The position numbers were made by a program, and so were the translations under genes. 33,389 bases of DNA from Cellvibrionales bacterium UBA1969 (GTDB lineage Bacteria; Pseudomonadota; Gammaproteobacteria; Pseudomonadales; UBA7434): assembly GCA_002339085.1 (NCBI GenBank), contig DDDX01000083.1, positions 21,373 through 54,761 on the forward strand. Direction: 5' to 3'. This document shows positions 7,605 to 16,347 of the stretch, piece after piece; position 1 is the stretch's first letter, and each line of letters opens with the position of its first letter. Under the pieces are notes generated by a model. That model searched no databases. It had not been told where the DNA came from and saw only the letters and a list, made by a program, of their open reading frames with translations.

Positions 7605-8009
7605 GTGATGGTCCCTTTAATTGATACTGACTCGTCGAGGCAGTTTTTAACTTAATTTCATAGCAAGAAATCAGGACCGGTAAGCTTCTGCTTGTGGCTT
7701 AGCTACCGATAACTGCCAGAGGTTTGGCCTGCATTAACTCTGTTTGAGGCGCCCTCACGGGCCAACATGCAACCTTCTTGCTGTCCAACATTGTTAAGTA
7801 AAGCTTAGAAAAGGACTTAGATTTTCACAAGGAATGACTAGGCAAATTATTAACATAAATTTTAGGTAAACTGCATAAATATATGTTTTATAACAATTTT
7901 TAATAAATATCTTTAGCTAGAATTTACAGTTATGGCTGTTATTTAAGCCGATTGAATAGGAAATTTTCCACATTAAAGGACTTACTTGGTCATATTATGT
8001 TCTGCATCA
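7605..8009. other. 405-bp non-coding gap with a structured, GC-richer patch upstream of rsd
   Basis: No gene is supported here. Between 7678 and 7790 the base composition rises against AT-rich flanks, and several hairpins cluster: CGGTA/TACCG (7678-7682 with 7704-7708), CAGAG/CTCTG (7717-7721 with 7738-7742), and GCCC/GGGC (7751-7754 with 7759-7762), the last closed by GTGA, a GNRA tetraloop, when read on the minus strand. It lies 70-190 nt before the rsd start and could be a leader structure or a small RNA. The rest (7800-8009) is AT-rich with no clear signal. Confidence 0.4.
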
Positions 8010-8501
8010 CTATTGCCGTAACTGAATCAACCAAGCAATGGCGAGGCCAATAAAACTAATCGCTGCCCAACCAGGGATACTGGTGCCTAAGAATTGCCAT
8101 GCAACCTCAGCGCAATTACCATCTCCACGGAGTAATATGCTCAGGGCCTCACTCATTGAAAAGGTATCGAAGATAAACTCAAGGCTAGGACCGCATGCAG
8201 GAGCTTGATCGGCGGGCAAGCTTTGTAAATACAGCTGTCTGCCAGCAAAGCCGCTACCTGCCAAGGCAAAGCTTGCGCCTAAAATAGCATAGATACGCGT
8301 CATGAGTTGAGCCGGATGATGAATGATGGCGATTAAAGCCGTTAGGCCACATAGGAAAAAGAAAAAACGTTGTGTAATGCACAAAGGGCAGGGCGCCAAG
8401 CCTTCAACATACTGTAAAAAATAGCCGAAAGCTAGGAGACCAATAATTGCGATTAAGATCAGCCAGCGGGCACGCTGGGCGGTAATGAGCATTTGATTCA
8501 T
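8010..8501 (-). CDS. dsbB: Disulfide bond formation protein DsbB
   Basis: This is a 163-residue inner-membrane protein with four predicted helices. DsbB reoxidises DsbA and passes electrons to quinone. The two functional cysteine pairs are present: CPLC at 38-41 in the first periplasmic loop, and Cys103/Cys130 in the second (PACGPSLEFIFD...GDGNC). A clear ribosome binding site (AGGAGA) precedes the ATG. No dsbA is in the window; a stand-alone DsbD N-terminal domain gene lies at 21111-21686. Confidence 0.95.
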   Translation of the reverse strand: MNQMLITAQRARWLILIAIIGLLAFGYFLQYVEGLAPCPLCITQRFFFFLCGLTALIAIIHHPAQLMTRIYAILGASFALAGSGFAGRQLYLQSLPADQAPACGPSLEFIFDTFSMSEALSILLRGDGNCAEVAWQFLGTSIPGWAAISFIGLAIAWLIQLRQ

Positions 8502-8675
8502 TGTAATAAAATCTCCTAATGAGTCGCCAAAGCATGGTCGGACTTTGCCACTCTTCTATATTAATTTGTATTGGTCTTGATCATATTAAAGTAGTGAAGC
8601 ATACGCTTAATTATAGTTGATGAATATTCATAATAGTTGAAAACCGTTACATTTCATTTTATGAAAAGATATTTA

Positions 8676-9065
8676 TCAGGAAAATTGCTTCGCGTTATTT
8701 GGCATAGAAACACGGTGTTGATTAAGAATAGTAATTATCTTGTTGCAGTAGTTATTGAGGGGCCTGTGGTCGGAGCTTTGTCAGTTCAGGCAAAGCATAT
8801 AATCAAAAATTAAATCTAGAAATATACGTTTATAGCGCCATAAAGATGGAGGTAACATTCTTCCCAGTTGAGACAGTTTAGGAACTTGATCAACGTGGCT
8901 GTCAATAAAGCGATGGACGTGGATGCCCTGGCTTATCCCAGTCAATAAACTTAGCGCCGATATTGCCTAGGAGCTTAATGGATCCTTGATAAAATCACCC
9001 AATAAAGCACCGATAATTATTCCTTCGCCATGGCCAGCCAAATGAAAATGGGCTAGGTAACTTAC
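8676..9065 (-). pseudogene. acpH: Decayed acyl carrier protein phosphodiesterase (AcpH-like) gene
   Basis: Reading the minus strand in one frame from 9065 gives a recognisable AcpH/DUF479 protein: YLAHFHLAGHGEGIIIGALL, GDFIKDPLSS, then QGIHVHRFIDSHVDQVPKLS, LPPSLWRYKRIFLDLIFDYM and PLNNYCNKIITILNQHRVSM. AcpH normally begins MNYLAH or MNFLAH; here the first codon is GTA. The frame is interrupted in place by TAG (8967-8969, codon 33), TGA (8781-8783, codon 95, where the family has a conserved Trp so TGG-to-TGA is likely) and TGA (8676-8678, codon 130), with no frameshift needed. Beyond 8676 it decays further. About six residues appear inserted around codon 33. The 5' end overlaps the gshA stop, suggesting the ancestral gene was coupled to gshA. 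The functional family removes phosphopantetheine from ACP. Confidence 0.85.
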
Positions 9066-10669
9066 TGATTGAAGTAATTCGCTAAGAACGTGCTAAAGTC
9101 AACATCATCTTGTTGCTCTAACTCTTGTTGCTGCGTAATTGACTGTCTGGCAATCGATATAAGATTTTCTTGTTTATGCTTATCAATTGGCAACTGACGA
9201 AAGTACTCCGCGTGTTGATTGGCTTGGGCTAAATTAAATTGTATGTGGGAGGCTTGAAGTTGCTCCATAGTTGATAAAACAAGTGCTGATGGTGTCAGTG
9301 CAGTATTTAAAACTTTTTCACGTTGAGCTGTGATAGTTTTAGTGTAGTCATTACTGTCATGCGCATTATCTAATTCCATAGCGACTGCCTGAATTTGATC
9401 AAGTAAGTGATTTGCGCACGCTTGCATATCGAGTTTTTGCTTACCGCATAAAATGGTTAAGTTTGGCTCTCTACCATGGTTGACAATGCGGGCTTGGTTA
9501 AAGGTAATTGACTTATATTCATCTGCGTCGCTAGGCGGACTGTCAGCACAGAGACAAAAAAGTAAAAAAGCATCTAGAAAACGAATGGTTTTATCATCGA
9601 TACCGGTTGGGCTAAAGGGATTGATATCGAGACACCGGATTTCAATATACTCAACACCGCGTTGAGTTAAGGCCTTAATGGGTGTTTCTCCACTGCGGGC
9701 GACTTGTTTCGGTCGAATAGCTGAATAAAATTCATTCTCTATTTGTAGCAGTGAAGATGAGAGCTGTTGATATTCGCCGTTTGCTGGCGAAGAAAATTTT
9801 TCGTAATCCTGGTAGGGGGTGCGAAGCGCTTTGCTGATAGTTTCAGCATAGCTCTGCAGAGAATTGTAACAAACATAAAGTGCATTTTGAGCAGCGCTTT
9901 GATAACCAAGATCACCCATCCGCAGTGATGTCGCGTAAGGCTTAAAAACATCGTATTCGTTCAGTGGTTGTAAGTCATGATTTCTATCTTGAACGAAAGA
10001 AGCGTCAGCACAAGGTGCAGCGCCAAATAAATAAATTAATAACCAGTAATGACGTCTAAAATTTCTTATCAAATCAAAGTAGCGTTGATCGATATAATGC
10101 TGCAAATATTTATGTTGCGTTTGACCATGATACTTGTCTTGCTCAAATGCAGAACGCCAAAATGATTCGGGCAAGGAAAAGTTATAATGAATACCCGCCA
10201 CCGTCTGCATTGCACGACCATAACGGTGTCCGAGGCCGCGCCGATAGGCAGTTTTCATTTTGGCTATATTAGAGCTGCCATATTGTGCGATAGGAATATC
10301 CTTATCTTCTGGAAGCACGCTAGGCATGCTGGCGCCCCAGATAATTTCATTTTTTATTTGCTGATAAGCTAAAGCATGAGCCGTATTTAAGTAGGCTAAA
10401 GTTTCAGGAATTGACTCAAATACAGGTGTGATAAATTCCAGCAAGGATTCACTAAAATCAGTCGTCAGCCAGCTATTGCTTAAAGCTGAGCCAAGACCGA
10501 TCGGGTGAGGACTTATTGCCAGCTTGCCGTTGGGTGTGGTCCGTAATCCTTCTTTTTCAATGCCGCGTTGAATTCTTTGCAATAGCGGCCTAACCTTTTC
10601 ATCGCCCAAGAATTTAAGCCTATGCGAAAATTGTCCTTGAGGTAATCTTGGTCGGCCAGATTCCAGCAT
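9062..10669 (-). CDS. gshA: Glutamate-cysteine ligase (gamma-glutamylcysteine synthetase)
   Basis: The 535-residue product is the proteobacterial type-1 GshA that makes gamma-glutamylcysteine, the first step of glutathione synthesis. Landmarks: RGIEKEGLRTTPNGKLA (about 36-51), WLTTDFSESLLEFITPV, IWGASMPSVLPEDKDIP, the AGIHYNFSLPESFW substrate segment, and VEYIEIRCLDINPFSP. It has about 20-30 more N-terminal residues than E. coli GshA (518), but a good ribosome binding site (AAGGATAT) supports this ATG. Its 3' end overlaps the remnant of an AcpH-like gene. A GST-like protein is encoded at 28743-29510. Confidence 0.96.
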   Translation of the reverse strand: MLESGRPRLPQGQFSHRLKFLGDEKVRPLLQRIQRGIEKEGLRTTPNGKLAISPHPIGLGSALSNSWLTTDFSESLLEFITPVFESIPETLAYLNTAHALAYQQIKNEIIWGASMPSVLPEDKDIPIAQYGSSNIAKMKTAYRRGLGHRYGRAMQTVAGIHYNFSLPESFWRSAFEQDKYHGQTQHKYLQHYIDQRYFDLIRNFRRHYWLLIYLFGAAPCADASFVQDRNHDLQPLNEYDVFKPYATSLRMGDLGYQSAAQNALYVCYNSLQSYAETISKALRTPYQDYEKFSSPANGEYQQLSSSLLQIENEFYSAIRPKQVARSGETPIKALTQRGVEYIEIRCLDINPFSPTGIDDKTIRFLDAFLLFCLCADSPPSDADEYKSITFNQARIVNHGREPNLTILCGKQKLDMQACANHLLDQIQAVAMELDNAHDSNDYTKTITAQREKVLNTALTPSALVLSTMEQLQASHIQFNLAQANQHAEYFRQLPIDKHKQENLISIARQSITQQQELEQQDDVDFSTFLANYFNQ

Positions 10670-10751
10670 GTTATATCCTTGGGTGACGATTAAATAGTGT
10701 AACAGTTATGCCAGTCTTTTTGATAACCGTCTATTGATTATTAATCATCAT

Positions 10752-11762
10752 TTAGAGTGAAAAAAGCCTTTGCCAAAACCAGATAGCACCTGTGATACCG
10801 ATAATGTAAAAGCTAGTTTTTTTGATGACTGAAGGGATGCTTAGCTGCATAGTCTTAGCTAGATAAAGAACTAAAAATAATAGACCGACCACCAACAGTT
10901 GGCCTATTTCAATACCAATATTAAAAGCCGCTAAAGCGGGAAGAATGGCTTGTTCAGGCAGTCCAATCTCAGCTAAGGCGCCAGCAAATCCCATTCCGTG
11001 TAATAAGCCAAAGCCGCCTGACATTAGCCATGGGCGTGAATGAATAATGCCTTTATTATCAGGTTTTAATGCGTCGGTAGCTGCCCAGCAAATGGATAAG
11101 GCTATCATTGATTCGACAAAAAATGATGGCAGGCTAACTGAGCCTAAAGCCGTCATTGATAATGTAATACTGTGACCGATAGTAAAAAAGGTAATAGTCC
11201 AAAACAGTTGTTTTTTCCAGCCCACAAGTAATGCTAGTGTAATAACAAATAATAGATGGTCAATACCTGCAATCAGATGCTCAATACCTAAACCTAGGTA
11301 ACGTTTAGATACTTGGTAAAGGCTCTGCTGTGACGGTATAACAAACAGCTTATTTTTGTGATTAAGCATTTGATGAATGATTCGGTCATCATTGAATTTT
11401 ATTCGCAGTAATACTCCGCCGCCTCGTTTACTCATGCCATCGACACCAATGCTCTGGCCAATTAAGTGGTTATTGCAGTCTAATTGAAAGCTTTGTGATC
11501 GACCGGTACCCTCAGTTAACGCTTGCTTCACTTCATGTAATTGACAATTGCTAGGGAATATTGGTGTGAGTTTACCAGTTGCAGCTATTTTTTTAGGCAG
11601 CTTCCAAACTCCTTGAAATTGATTGCTGGCGGTTTCGTTAAGCGCTAACAAGCCTGGCGCAAGTGGATGAGCCTGCAGAGAAAATGTCTGCAGTAAGATT
11701 AAGATAAAGAAAAGGCACTGAATGTTGAATCGCCTTACAGTCAATGTTAGTTGTCTAGTCAT
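10752..11762 (-). CDS. HupE/UreJ family membrane protein with periplasmic N-terminal domain
   Basis: This is a 336-residue protein with a signal peptide (cleavage near LQA-H, residue 31/32), a soluble periplasmic domain to about residue 150, and six or seven membrane helices. The membrane part carries the HupE/UreJ-type histidine motifs: GIEHLIAGIDHLLF (His162, Asp168, His169), GHS (His197), LLHGMGFAGAL (His255) and an FNIGIEIGQ segment. Classical HupE/UreJ proteins are nickel or cobalt permeases; this two-domain variant is uncharacterised, so metal uptake is an inference. Its ATG overlaps the stop of the parvulin gene by 8 bp (ATGACTAG), implying coupled translation. No hydrogenase or urease genes are nearby. 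Confidence 0.85.
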   Translation of the reverse strand: MTRQLTLTVRRFNIQCLFFILILLQTFSLQAHPLAPGLLALNETASNQFQGVWKLPKKIAATGKLTPIFPSNCQLHEVKQALTEGTGRSQSFQLDCNNHLIGQSIGVDGMSKRGGGVLLRIKFNDDRIIHQMLNHKNKLFVIPSQQSLYQVSKRYLGLGIEHLIAGIDHLLFVITLALLVGWKKQLFWTITFFTIGHSITLSMTALGSVSLPSFFVESMIALSICWAATDALKPDNKGIIHSRPWLMSGGFGLLHGMGFAGALAEIGLPEQAILPALAAFNIGIEIGQLLVVGLLFLVLYLAKTMQLSIPSVIKKTSFYIIGITGAIWFWQRLFSL

Positions 11763-12753
11763 CGCTACTTTTTAGGCCTATTAAGGTTAATGACGATTGA
11801 TTACCTTGCTCATCTTCAATGATTAAACGGTAGTTCATTTTAAGCTTGTTGAGGGTTTCATTATAGTGGTTCTGCTTAGCTTCCCTGTTTAAAGTGTTGA
11901 TGATTTGTTGCTTAACTTCTGCTAGTGGTTTAAGCCTCGCATTACGCTTTTCATGTAACCAGACAAAATGTTGTCCGAAGGCTGAGCTCATTGACTCAGA
12001 CCACTGCCGCAGGCTTAGGTTTTCTAGTTGCTCGGCAAATGATTGACCGAATCGTTTTGTAATGCTGTGTTGGCTTTGTAAATTTAAATGGTGGCCGCCG
12101 TAGAATACATCGCCCAGTGCAATTGCAGCAGAAATGTTAGCCTCATGGTCGGCATGACTGCTGAGTTCTGAACGGAGTTTTTCCAGCAGGTTGATACTAA
12201 TTGAGTTGTCTGAGTGCTCTCTATCACTGGATAAGTATACATGTGAAAAGGCATACTTAGGTGCGTCAACAAATGAGCTGTGATGCTGTTGGTACCAATC
12301 ATTAATGGCTTGATCACTAGGGATTTTTGCCGGCATACTATTGCGTAGCGCTGCTTGATAAATACTGATCATTTGCCGTCGAACAATAATGTCAGTTTCA
12401 TCGAGGTTCATGGCTAGAGCCGCTTGATACTTTTCATCTAGACTTTGTTCTGTGTCGGCTAATTGAAGAAACTCAGCGATATTGGCTAGCCGAAGAATAA
12501 CGCTGTCGACTTTGTCGAAGCCAGATTTTTTAGCTTCTAAAAAAAGTATTTCTTGTTCAGCAAGTAATCGAGCGCTGCGATTAAATTCGACGGCTCTACC
12601 ATTAATCGACTCTGACAATTCTTTCTGCAGTGCGTTTATTTCGCTGTGATGCAAGAAAATAGTTGTTTTCTGGGGTATCAATTGACTAAATAGAGCAACT
12701 AGCAAGCCAATAGTCAGGCAATGTAGGAAGGGATTTTTTATTAGGCGATTCAT
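11755..12753 (-). CDS. Membrane-anchored parvulin-type (PpiC/rotamase) peptidyl-prolyl isomerase
   Basis: This is a 332-residue protein with one N-terminal hydrophobic segment (about 9-25) as anchor and the rest predicted periplasmic. The N-terminal half is helical, SurA/PpiD-like (LAEQEILFLEAKKSGFDK, DETDIIVRRQMISIYQ), followed by a divergent parvulin domain (KYAFSHVYLSS near 170, ALGDVFYGG near 215, SSAFGQHFVWLHEK near 255). The gene is translationally coupled to the HupE/UreJ gene downstream, which suggests it helps fold or insert that protein. Parvulin assignment is moderately firm; specific substrate unknown. Confidence 0.8.
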   Translation of the reverse strand: MNRLIKNPFLHCLTIGLLVALFSQLIPQKTTIFLHHSEINALQKELSESINGRAVEFNRSARLLAEQEILFLEAKKSGFDKVDSVILRLANIAEFLQLADTEQSLDEKYQAALAMNLDETDIIVRRQMISIYQAALRNSMPAKIPSDQAINDWYQQHHSSFVDAPKYAFSHVYLSSDREHSDNSISINLLEKLRSELSSHADHEANISAAIALGDVFYGGHHLNLQSQHSITKRFGQSFAEQLENLSLRQWSESMSSAFGQHFVWLHEKRNARLKPLAEVKQQIINTLNREAKQNHYNETLNKLKMNYRLIIEDEQGNQSSLTLIGLKSSDD

Positions 12754-12840
12754 TAATAAGATCCAGCAAGAATCAATAAAGAATTCAATTTTAGCGGGCT
12801 AAACAACAGAGCAGTCTATTTATTTGGTAATTAATGTCAG

Positions 12841-14130
12841 CTATTGTTGCTGTTCGCGTTGAATGGCACGAAAACCAATATCTTTTCTAGATTGAACGCC
12901 TGGCCATTGGATTTTACTAACAGTTGCATGGGCTTTGATTTGAGCTTCTGTGGTTGTGTCAGCCAGTGCGGTCACACATAAAACGCGACCGCCGGCTGTG
13001 ACGATATTGCCGTCTTGTTGTTGAGTGCCCGCATGAAAAACTTTACAGTCTTTGCTATCGATACCTTCTAAGCCTTCTATCTTATCGCCCTTATTGTAGT
13101 CGGCAGGATAGCCGCCCGCAGCTAACACAACGCCTAGTGCAACTTGATTAGTCCAAGAAACGGTTTGATCGGTCAATGTTTTATCGACCGCTGCAAAGCA
13201 GAGATGATAAAGATCAGACTCCATGCGCATCATGATCGGCTGTGTTTCAGGATCGCCGAAGCGACAGTTGTATTCAATGACTTTTGGCTCACCTTGCTGG
13301 TTAATCATTAAGCCTGCATAAAGAAATCCAGAATATTCGTTGCCCTCAGCGGCCATACCTTGAACGGTAGGATAAATAACCTGGTCCATAATTTTATCAT
13401 GGATCTCCTGACTAACCACCGGAGCGGGTGAGTAAGCACCCATGCCACCAGTGTTAGGGCCAGTGTCGCCCTCGCCAACACGTTTATGATCTTGACTTGT
13501 TGCCATAGGTAAAACCGTTTGGCCATCAGTTACAACGATAAAGCTGGCTTCCTCGCCGTCAAGAAATTCCTCAACAACGACTTTATGACCCGCTTTACCA
13601 AAGGCATTTCCTGCTAGCATGTCCTTAATAGCCGTTTCTGCTTGCTCAAGTGTAGTGGCGATAATAACCCCTTTACCAGCGGCAAGGCCATCAGCTTTGA
13701 TAACAATTGGCGCCCCTTTTTTTCGAACATAGGCGATCGCTTGATCGGTGTCGATAAAGGTTTGGTAATCGGCAGTAGGAATATTATGACGGGCTAAAAA
13801 GTCTTTGGTAAATGACTTCGAGCCTTCAAGTTGCGCTGCTTGAGCGGTAGGGCCGAAACAACGCAAGTCTAATTTAGAGAAGTGATTAACAATACCATCA
13901 ACTAGAGGGGCTTCTGGGCCGACAATGGTTAGAGCAATATTATTTTCTTGAGCAAACGTCGCTAAGCCATGGTGATCATCGGGGCTAATGGCGACATTTT
14001 GTAGATTAGCTTCATTAGCTGTACCGGCATTACCGGGGGCAACGAAAACGGTTGTCACGTCAGGGCTAAGAGATAACTTCCACGCCAGTGCATGCTCCCG
14101 ACCACCGCTACCAATAACTAAAACTTGCAT
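12841..14130 (-). CDS. purD: Phosphoribosylamine-glycine ligase (GAR synthetase)
   Basis: The 429-residue ATP-grasp enzyme joins glycine to 5-phosphoribosylamine in de novo purine synthesis. I chose the ATG at 14130 because it gives the canonical MQVLVIGSGGREHALAWKL; an in-frame GTG four codons upstream (14142) is also possible. Other landmarks: VGPEAPLVDGI, the ATP-grasp lid PIVIKADGLAAGKGVI, VVEEFLDGEEAS, DTGPNTGGMGAYSPAP and EYNCRFGDPETQ. It follows purH by 36 bp on the same strand and is probably co-transcribed with it. Confidence 0.97.
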   Translation of the reverse strand: MQVLVIGSGGREHALAWKLSLSPDVTTVFVAPGNAGTANEANLQNVAISPDDHHGLATFAQENNIALTIVGPEAPLVDGIVNHFSKLDLRCFGPTAQAAQLEGSKSFTKDFLARHNIPTADYQTFIDTDQAIAYVRKKGAPIVIKADGLAAGKGVIIATTLEQAETAIKDMLAGNAFGKAGHKVVVEEFLDGEEASFIVVTDGQTVLPMATSQDHKRVGEGDTGPNTGGMGAYSPAPVVSQEIHDKIMDQVIYPTVQGMAAEGNEYSGFLYAGLMINQQGEPKVIEYNCRFGDPETQPIMMRMESDLYHLCFAAVDKTLTDQTVSWTNQVALGVVLAAGGYPADYNKGDKIEGLEGIDSKDCKVFHAGTQQQDGNIVTAGGRVLCVTALADTTTEAQIKAHATVSKIQWPGVQSRKDIGFRAIQREQQQ

Positions 14131-14166
14131 AGTAAAATCCACTCAGTCAATAAAAATAATCGTTGG

Positions 14167-15741
14167 CTAATGACGGAAATGCCGCATGCCGGTAAATACC
14201 ATCGCCATATTGTGCTCGTCAGCGGCGGAGATGACCTCGTCGTCACGTATTGAGCCACCGGGTTGTATGACGCAACTAATACCGACTTTAGCGGCATTAT
14301 CAATACCATCACGAAAGGGGAAAAAAGCATCTGAGGCCATGCAGGCACCATTTACCTCAAGGCCAGCATGCTCTGCTTTTATTGCAGCGATACGGGCTGA
14401 ATTTACACGACTCATTTGTCCAGCACCAACACCAATGGTTTGAAGTGCCTTGCCGTAAATAATAGCATTTGACTTCACCATTTTCGCAACTTTCCAGCTA
14501 AACAGCAGATCGGCTATCTCCTCAGAGGTAGGTTGTCTTTTGGTGACAACGATCAAGTCTTCTGCGCCGACTAAGGCAATGTCTCGATCTTGAATCAGTA
14601 GCCCACCATTTACCCGTTTTGCGTCTAAAGCGGATAACGATTGGGACCAGGGCTGGCAAACTAATAGACGTAAATTCTTTTTAGCGGCAATGACTGCTTG
14701 GGCTGCGTCACTGGCGCCGGGTGCAATGATCACTTCAACGAATTGTCGTTCACAAATATCAGCTGCAGTATTTTTATCCAGCGCACGGTTGAAAGCAATA
14801 ATACCGCCAAAGGCTGATTCAGGATCGGTGGCAAAGGCGCGAAGATAAGCTTGTTGAGTAGTGTCAGCGGTGGCAACCCCACAAGGATTGGCATGCTTAA
14901 CGATCACGCAGCTCGGTTCAGAAAATAATTTTACGGTTTCTAATGCTGCATCGGTATCGGCTATATTGTTATAAGACAGTGCTTTGCCTTGAAGCTGAGT
15001 AGCAGTAGCAATACTGACTTCTTTGGGGTTCTTCTCCACATAGAAAGCCGAAGCTTGATGGGGATTTTCGCCATAGCGAAGTGACTCAACTTTGATAAAT
15101 TGACTATTGAGGGTTCTGGGAAACCCTTCACTTCCACCTTCAACTTTTTGGCCAAAGTAATTAGCTATCGCGCCATCGTAGGCGGCTGTGTGTTCATAGG
15201 CTTTAATAGCTAGGTCAAATCGAAGCGCATAGCTGGTGGCGCCGTTATGCTCAGTGAGATCAGTCAGCACTTTTTCGTAGTCACTAACATTCACAACGAT
15301 AGTGACATCTTGGTGGTTTTTTGCCGCAGCTCTTACCATGGTAGGCCCGCCAATATCTATATTTTCGATGGCTTCTGCAAGGGAGCAATCAGGCCTTGCT
15401 ACAGTATTTTCAAACGGGTATAAATTAACGACCACTAAATCAATTGGCGTTATATTGTTATCCGCCATGACTGCCTCGTCAGTTCCCCGACGCGCTAAGA
15501 TGCCACCGTGTATTTTTGGGTGTAAAGTTTTTACTCGGCCATCCATCATTTCAGGAAAGCCAGTGTGGGCTGAGACCTCAGTAACACTGATACCGCTTTC
15601 TTTTAATAACTTGTACGTGCCGCCAGTTGAAAGTATCTCTATATTTAGAGAGTTAAGTTGTTGGGCGAATTTGACGATACCGGTTTTATCAGAAACACTG
15701 ATTAGTGCTCGACGAACAGCTTCCGTTGGTTGATTACTCAT
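14167..15741 (-). CDS. purH: Bifunctional AICAR transformylase / IMP cyclohydrolase
   Basis: The 524-residue protein catalyses the last two steps to IMP. The N-terminal MGS-like cyclohydrolase domain (about 1-195) starts RRALISVSDKTGIVKFAQQL and includes LSTGGTYKLL, TGFPEMMDGRVKTLHPKIHG and VVNLYPF. The C-terminal transformylase domain carries LRYGENPHQ, the catalytic KHANPCG (Lys/His pair), ESAFGGIIAFN, and ACMASDAFFPFRDGID near the end. It precedes purD. A terminator and a promoter candidate separate it from fis. Confidence 0.98.
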   Translation of the reverse strand: MSNQPTEAVRRALISVSDKTGIVKFAQQLNSLNIEILSTGGTYKLLKESGISVTEVSAHTGFPEMMDGRVKTLHPKIHGGILARRGTDEAVMADNNITPIDLVVVNLYPFENTVARPDCSLAEAIENIDIGGPTMVRAAAKNHQDVTIVVNVSDYEKVLTDLTEHNGATSYALRFDLAIKAYEHTAAYDGAIANYFGQKVEGGSEGFPRTLNSQFIKVESLRYGENPHQASAFYVEKNPKEVSIATATQLQGKALSYNNIADTDAALETVKLFSEPSCVIVKHANPCGVATADTTQQAYLRAFATDPESAFGGIIAFNRALDKNTAADICERQFVEVIIAPGASDAAQAVIAAKKNLRLLVCQPWSQSLSALDAKRVNGGLLIQDRDIALVGAEDLIVVTKRQPTSEEIADLLFSWKVAKMVKSNAIIYGKALQTIGVGAGQMSRVNSARIAAIKAEHAGLEVNGACMASDAFFPFRDGIDNAAKVGISCVIQPGGSIRDDEVISAADEHNMAMVFTGMRHFRH

Positions 15742-15831
15742 AATAGGTCTTTATCGTAGTTAGTGGGTAAGCTAAATATGAACCGCAGTAATAATAATTG
15801 ATAACTGTTATGGTATTTGCTCATACTGGAA

Positions 15832-15860
15832 TTAATAAAACTATGGCTTTATGCAGCCAA
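15832..15860 (-). promoter_or_regulatory. Candidate sigma70 promoter for purH-purD
   Basis: On the minus strand TTGGCT (15855-15860) and TATTAA (15832-15837) are separated by exactly 17 bp, each matching consensus at four of six positions. It lies about 90 bp before the purH ATG and after the fis terminator, the expected place for a separate pur promoter. Confidence 0.4.
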
Positions 15861-15900
15861 GCTAATTAGGTATTAGAAGCGATTTTGAGTGTTTAAAACT

Positions 15901-15937
15901 AAAAAGCACTTGCCAGATGACGGGACAAGTGCCTTTT
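15901..15937 (-). terminator. Intrinsic terminator of the dusB-fis operon
   Basis: GCACTTG (15906-15912) pairs with CAAGTGC (15926-15932), and after one mismatch four more A-T pairs extend the stem outward (15901-15904 with 15934-15937). On the minus strand the hairpin is followed by TTTTTAGTTTT. The A-run on the other side makes it partly bidirectional. It lies about 100 bp after the fis stop and ends that operon before purH. Confidence 0.8.
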
Positions 15938-16038
15938 AATACTTTCGGTTTTTAATGGCTTGTACTCCGCTAGGATCACTCATGCTTTATAGCAAACTTA
16001 GCTATCGCATCAAGCAATATACAAGCAGTGAACTGTAC

Positions 16039-16347
16039 TTATAAAAGACCGTACTGTTTTAATTTTTTACGAAGTGTGCCTCGGTTTAAACCTAACAAAT
16101 GAGCTGCTTTAGTTTGGTTATTTCGAACGTACTTCATGACTTGCTCGAGAAGTGGTGCTTCGATTTCTGACATAACCATTTGATAGACGTCAGACACAGG
16201 CTGACCGTCAAGATGTTTGAAATAATTTGCCATCGCTGTTTCTACATTTTCTCGTAAGCTCGATGTAGAGTTAGCGGCTGTTAAAGGCTGGTCAAGTTGA
16301 GTTTGAGTTTCTGCTGGTTGCTGCAATAAAGATTCGCCGTTGCTCAT
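16039..16347 (-). CDS. fis: DNA-binding protein Fis
   Basis: The 102-residue product is the nucleoid-associated DNA-bending protein Fis. The C-terminal half carries the conserved helix-turn-helix: PLLEQVMKYVRNNQTKAAHL then LGLNRGTLRKKLKQYGLL at the end. The N-terminal 30 residues (Gln/Thr/Ser-rich) are poorly conserved, as usual. Its ATG overlaps the dusB stop by 4 bp (ATGA), the classical dusB-fis arrangement in which fis translation depends on dusB. An intrinsic terminator follows. Confidence 0.97.
   Translation of the reverse strand: MSNGESLLQQPAETQTQLDQPLTAANSTSSLRENVETAMANYFKHLDGQPVSDVYQMVMSEIEAPLLEQVMKYVRNNQTKAAHLLGLNRGTLRKKLKQYGLL

Noticed and set aside
7678..7790. Possible cyclic di-GMP (GEMM) riboswitch upstream of rsd, because of a GGTAGC...TTACCG hairpin and a CCAAACC stretch on the minus strand.
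   Set aside because: The conserved GEMM core (GGGACGCAAAGCC-like) is absent, so only a generic structured patch is reported.
8661..8813. A 50-codon plus-strand frame beginning ATG AAA AGA between dsbB and gshA.
   Set aside because: It has no ribosome binding site and lies antisense to the AcpH-like remnant, whose similarity is much clearer.
14131..14142. Alternative GTG start for purD four codons upstream.
   Set aside because: The family begins at the ATG at 14130 (MQVLVIGSGGREHA) and the extra residues are not conserved.
15302..15733. A 143-codon plus-strand frame opposite the start of purH.
   Set aside because: It is a shadow of the well-conserved purH sequence; composition follows the antisense of that gene and no ribosome binding site is present.
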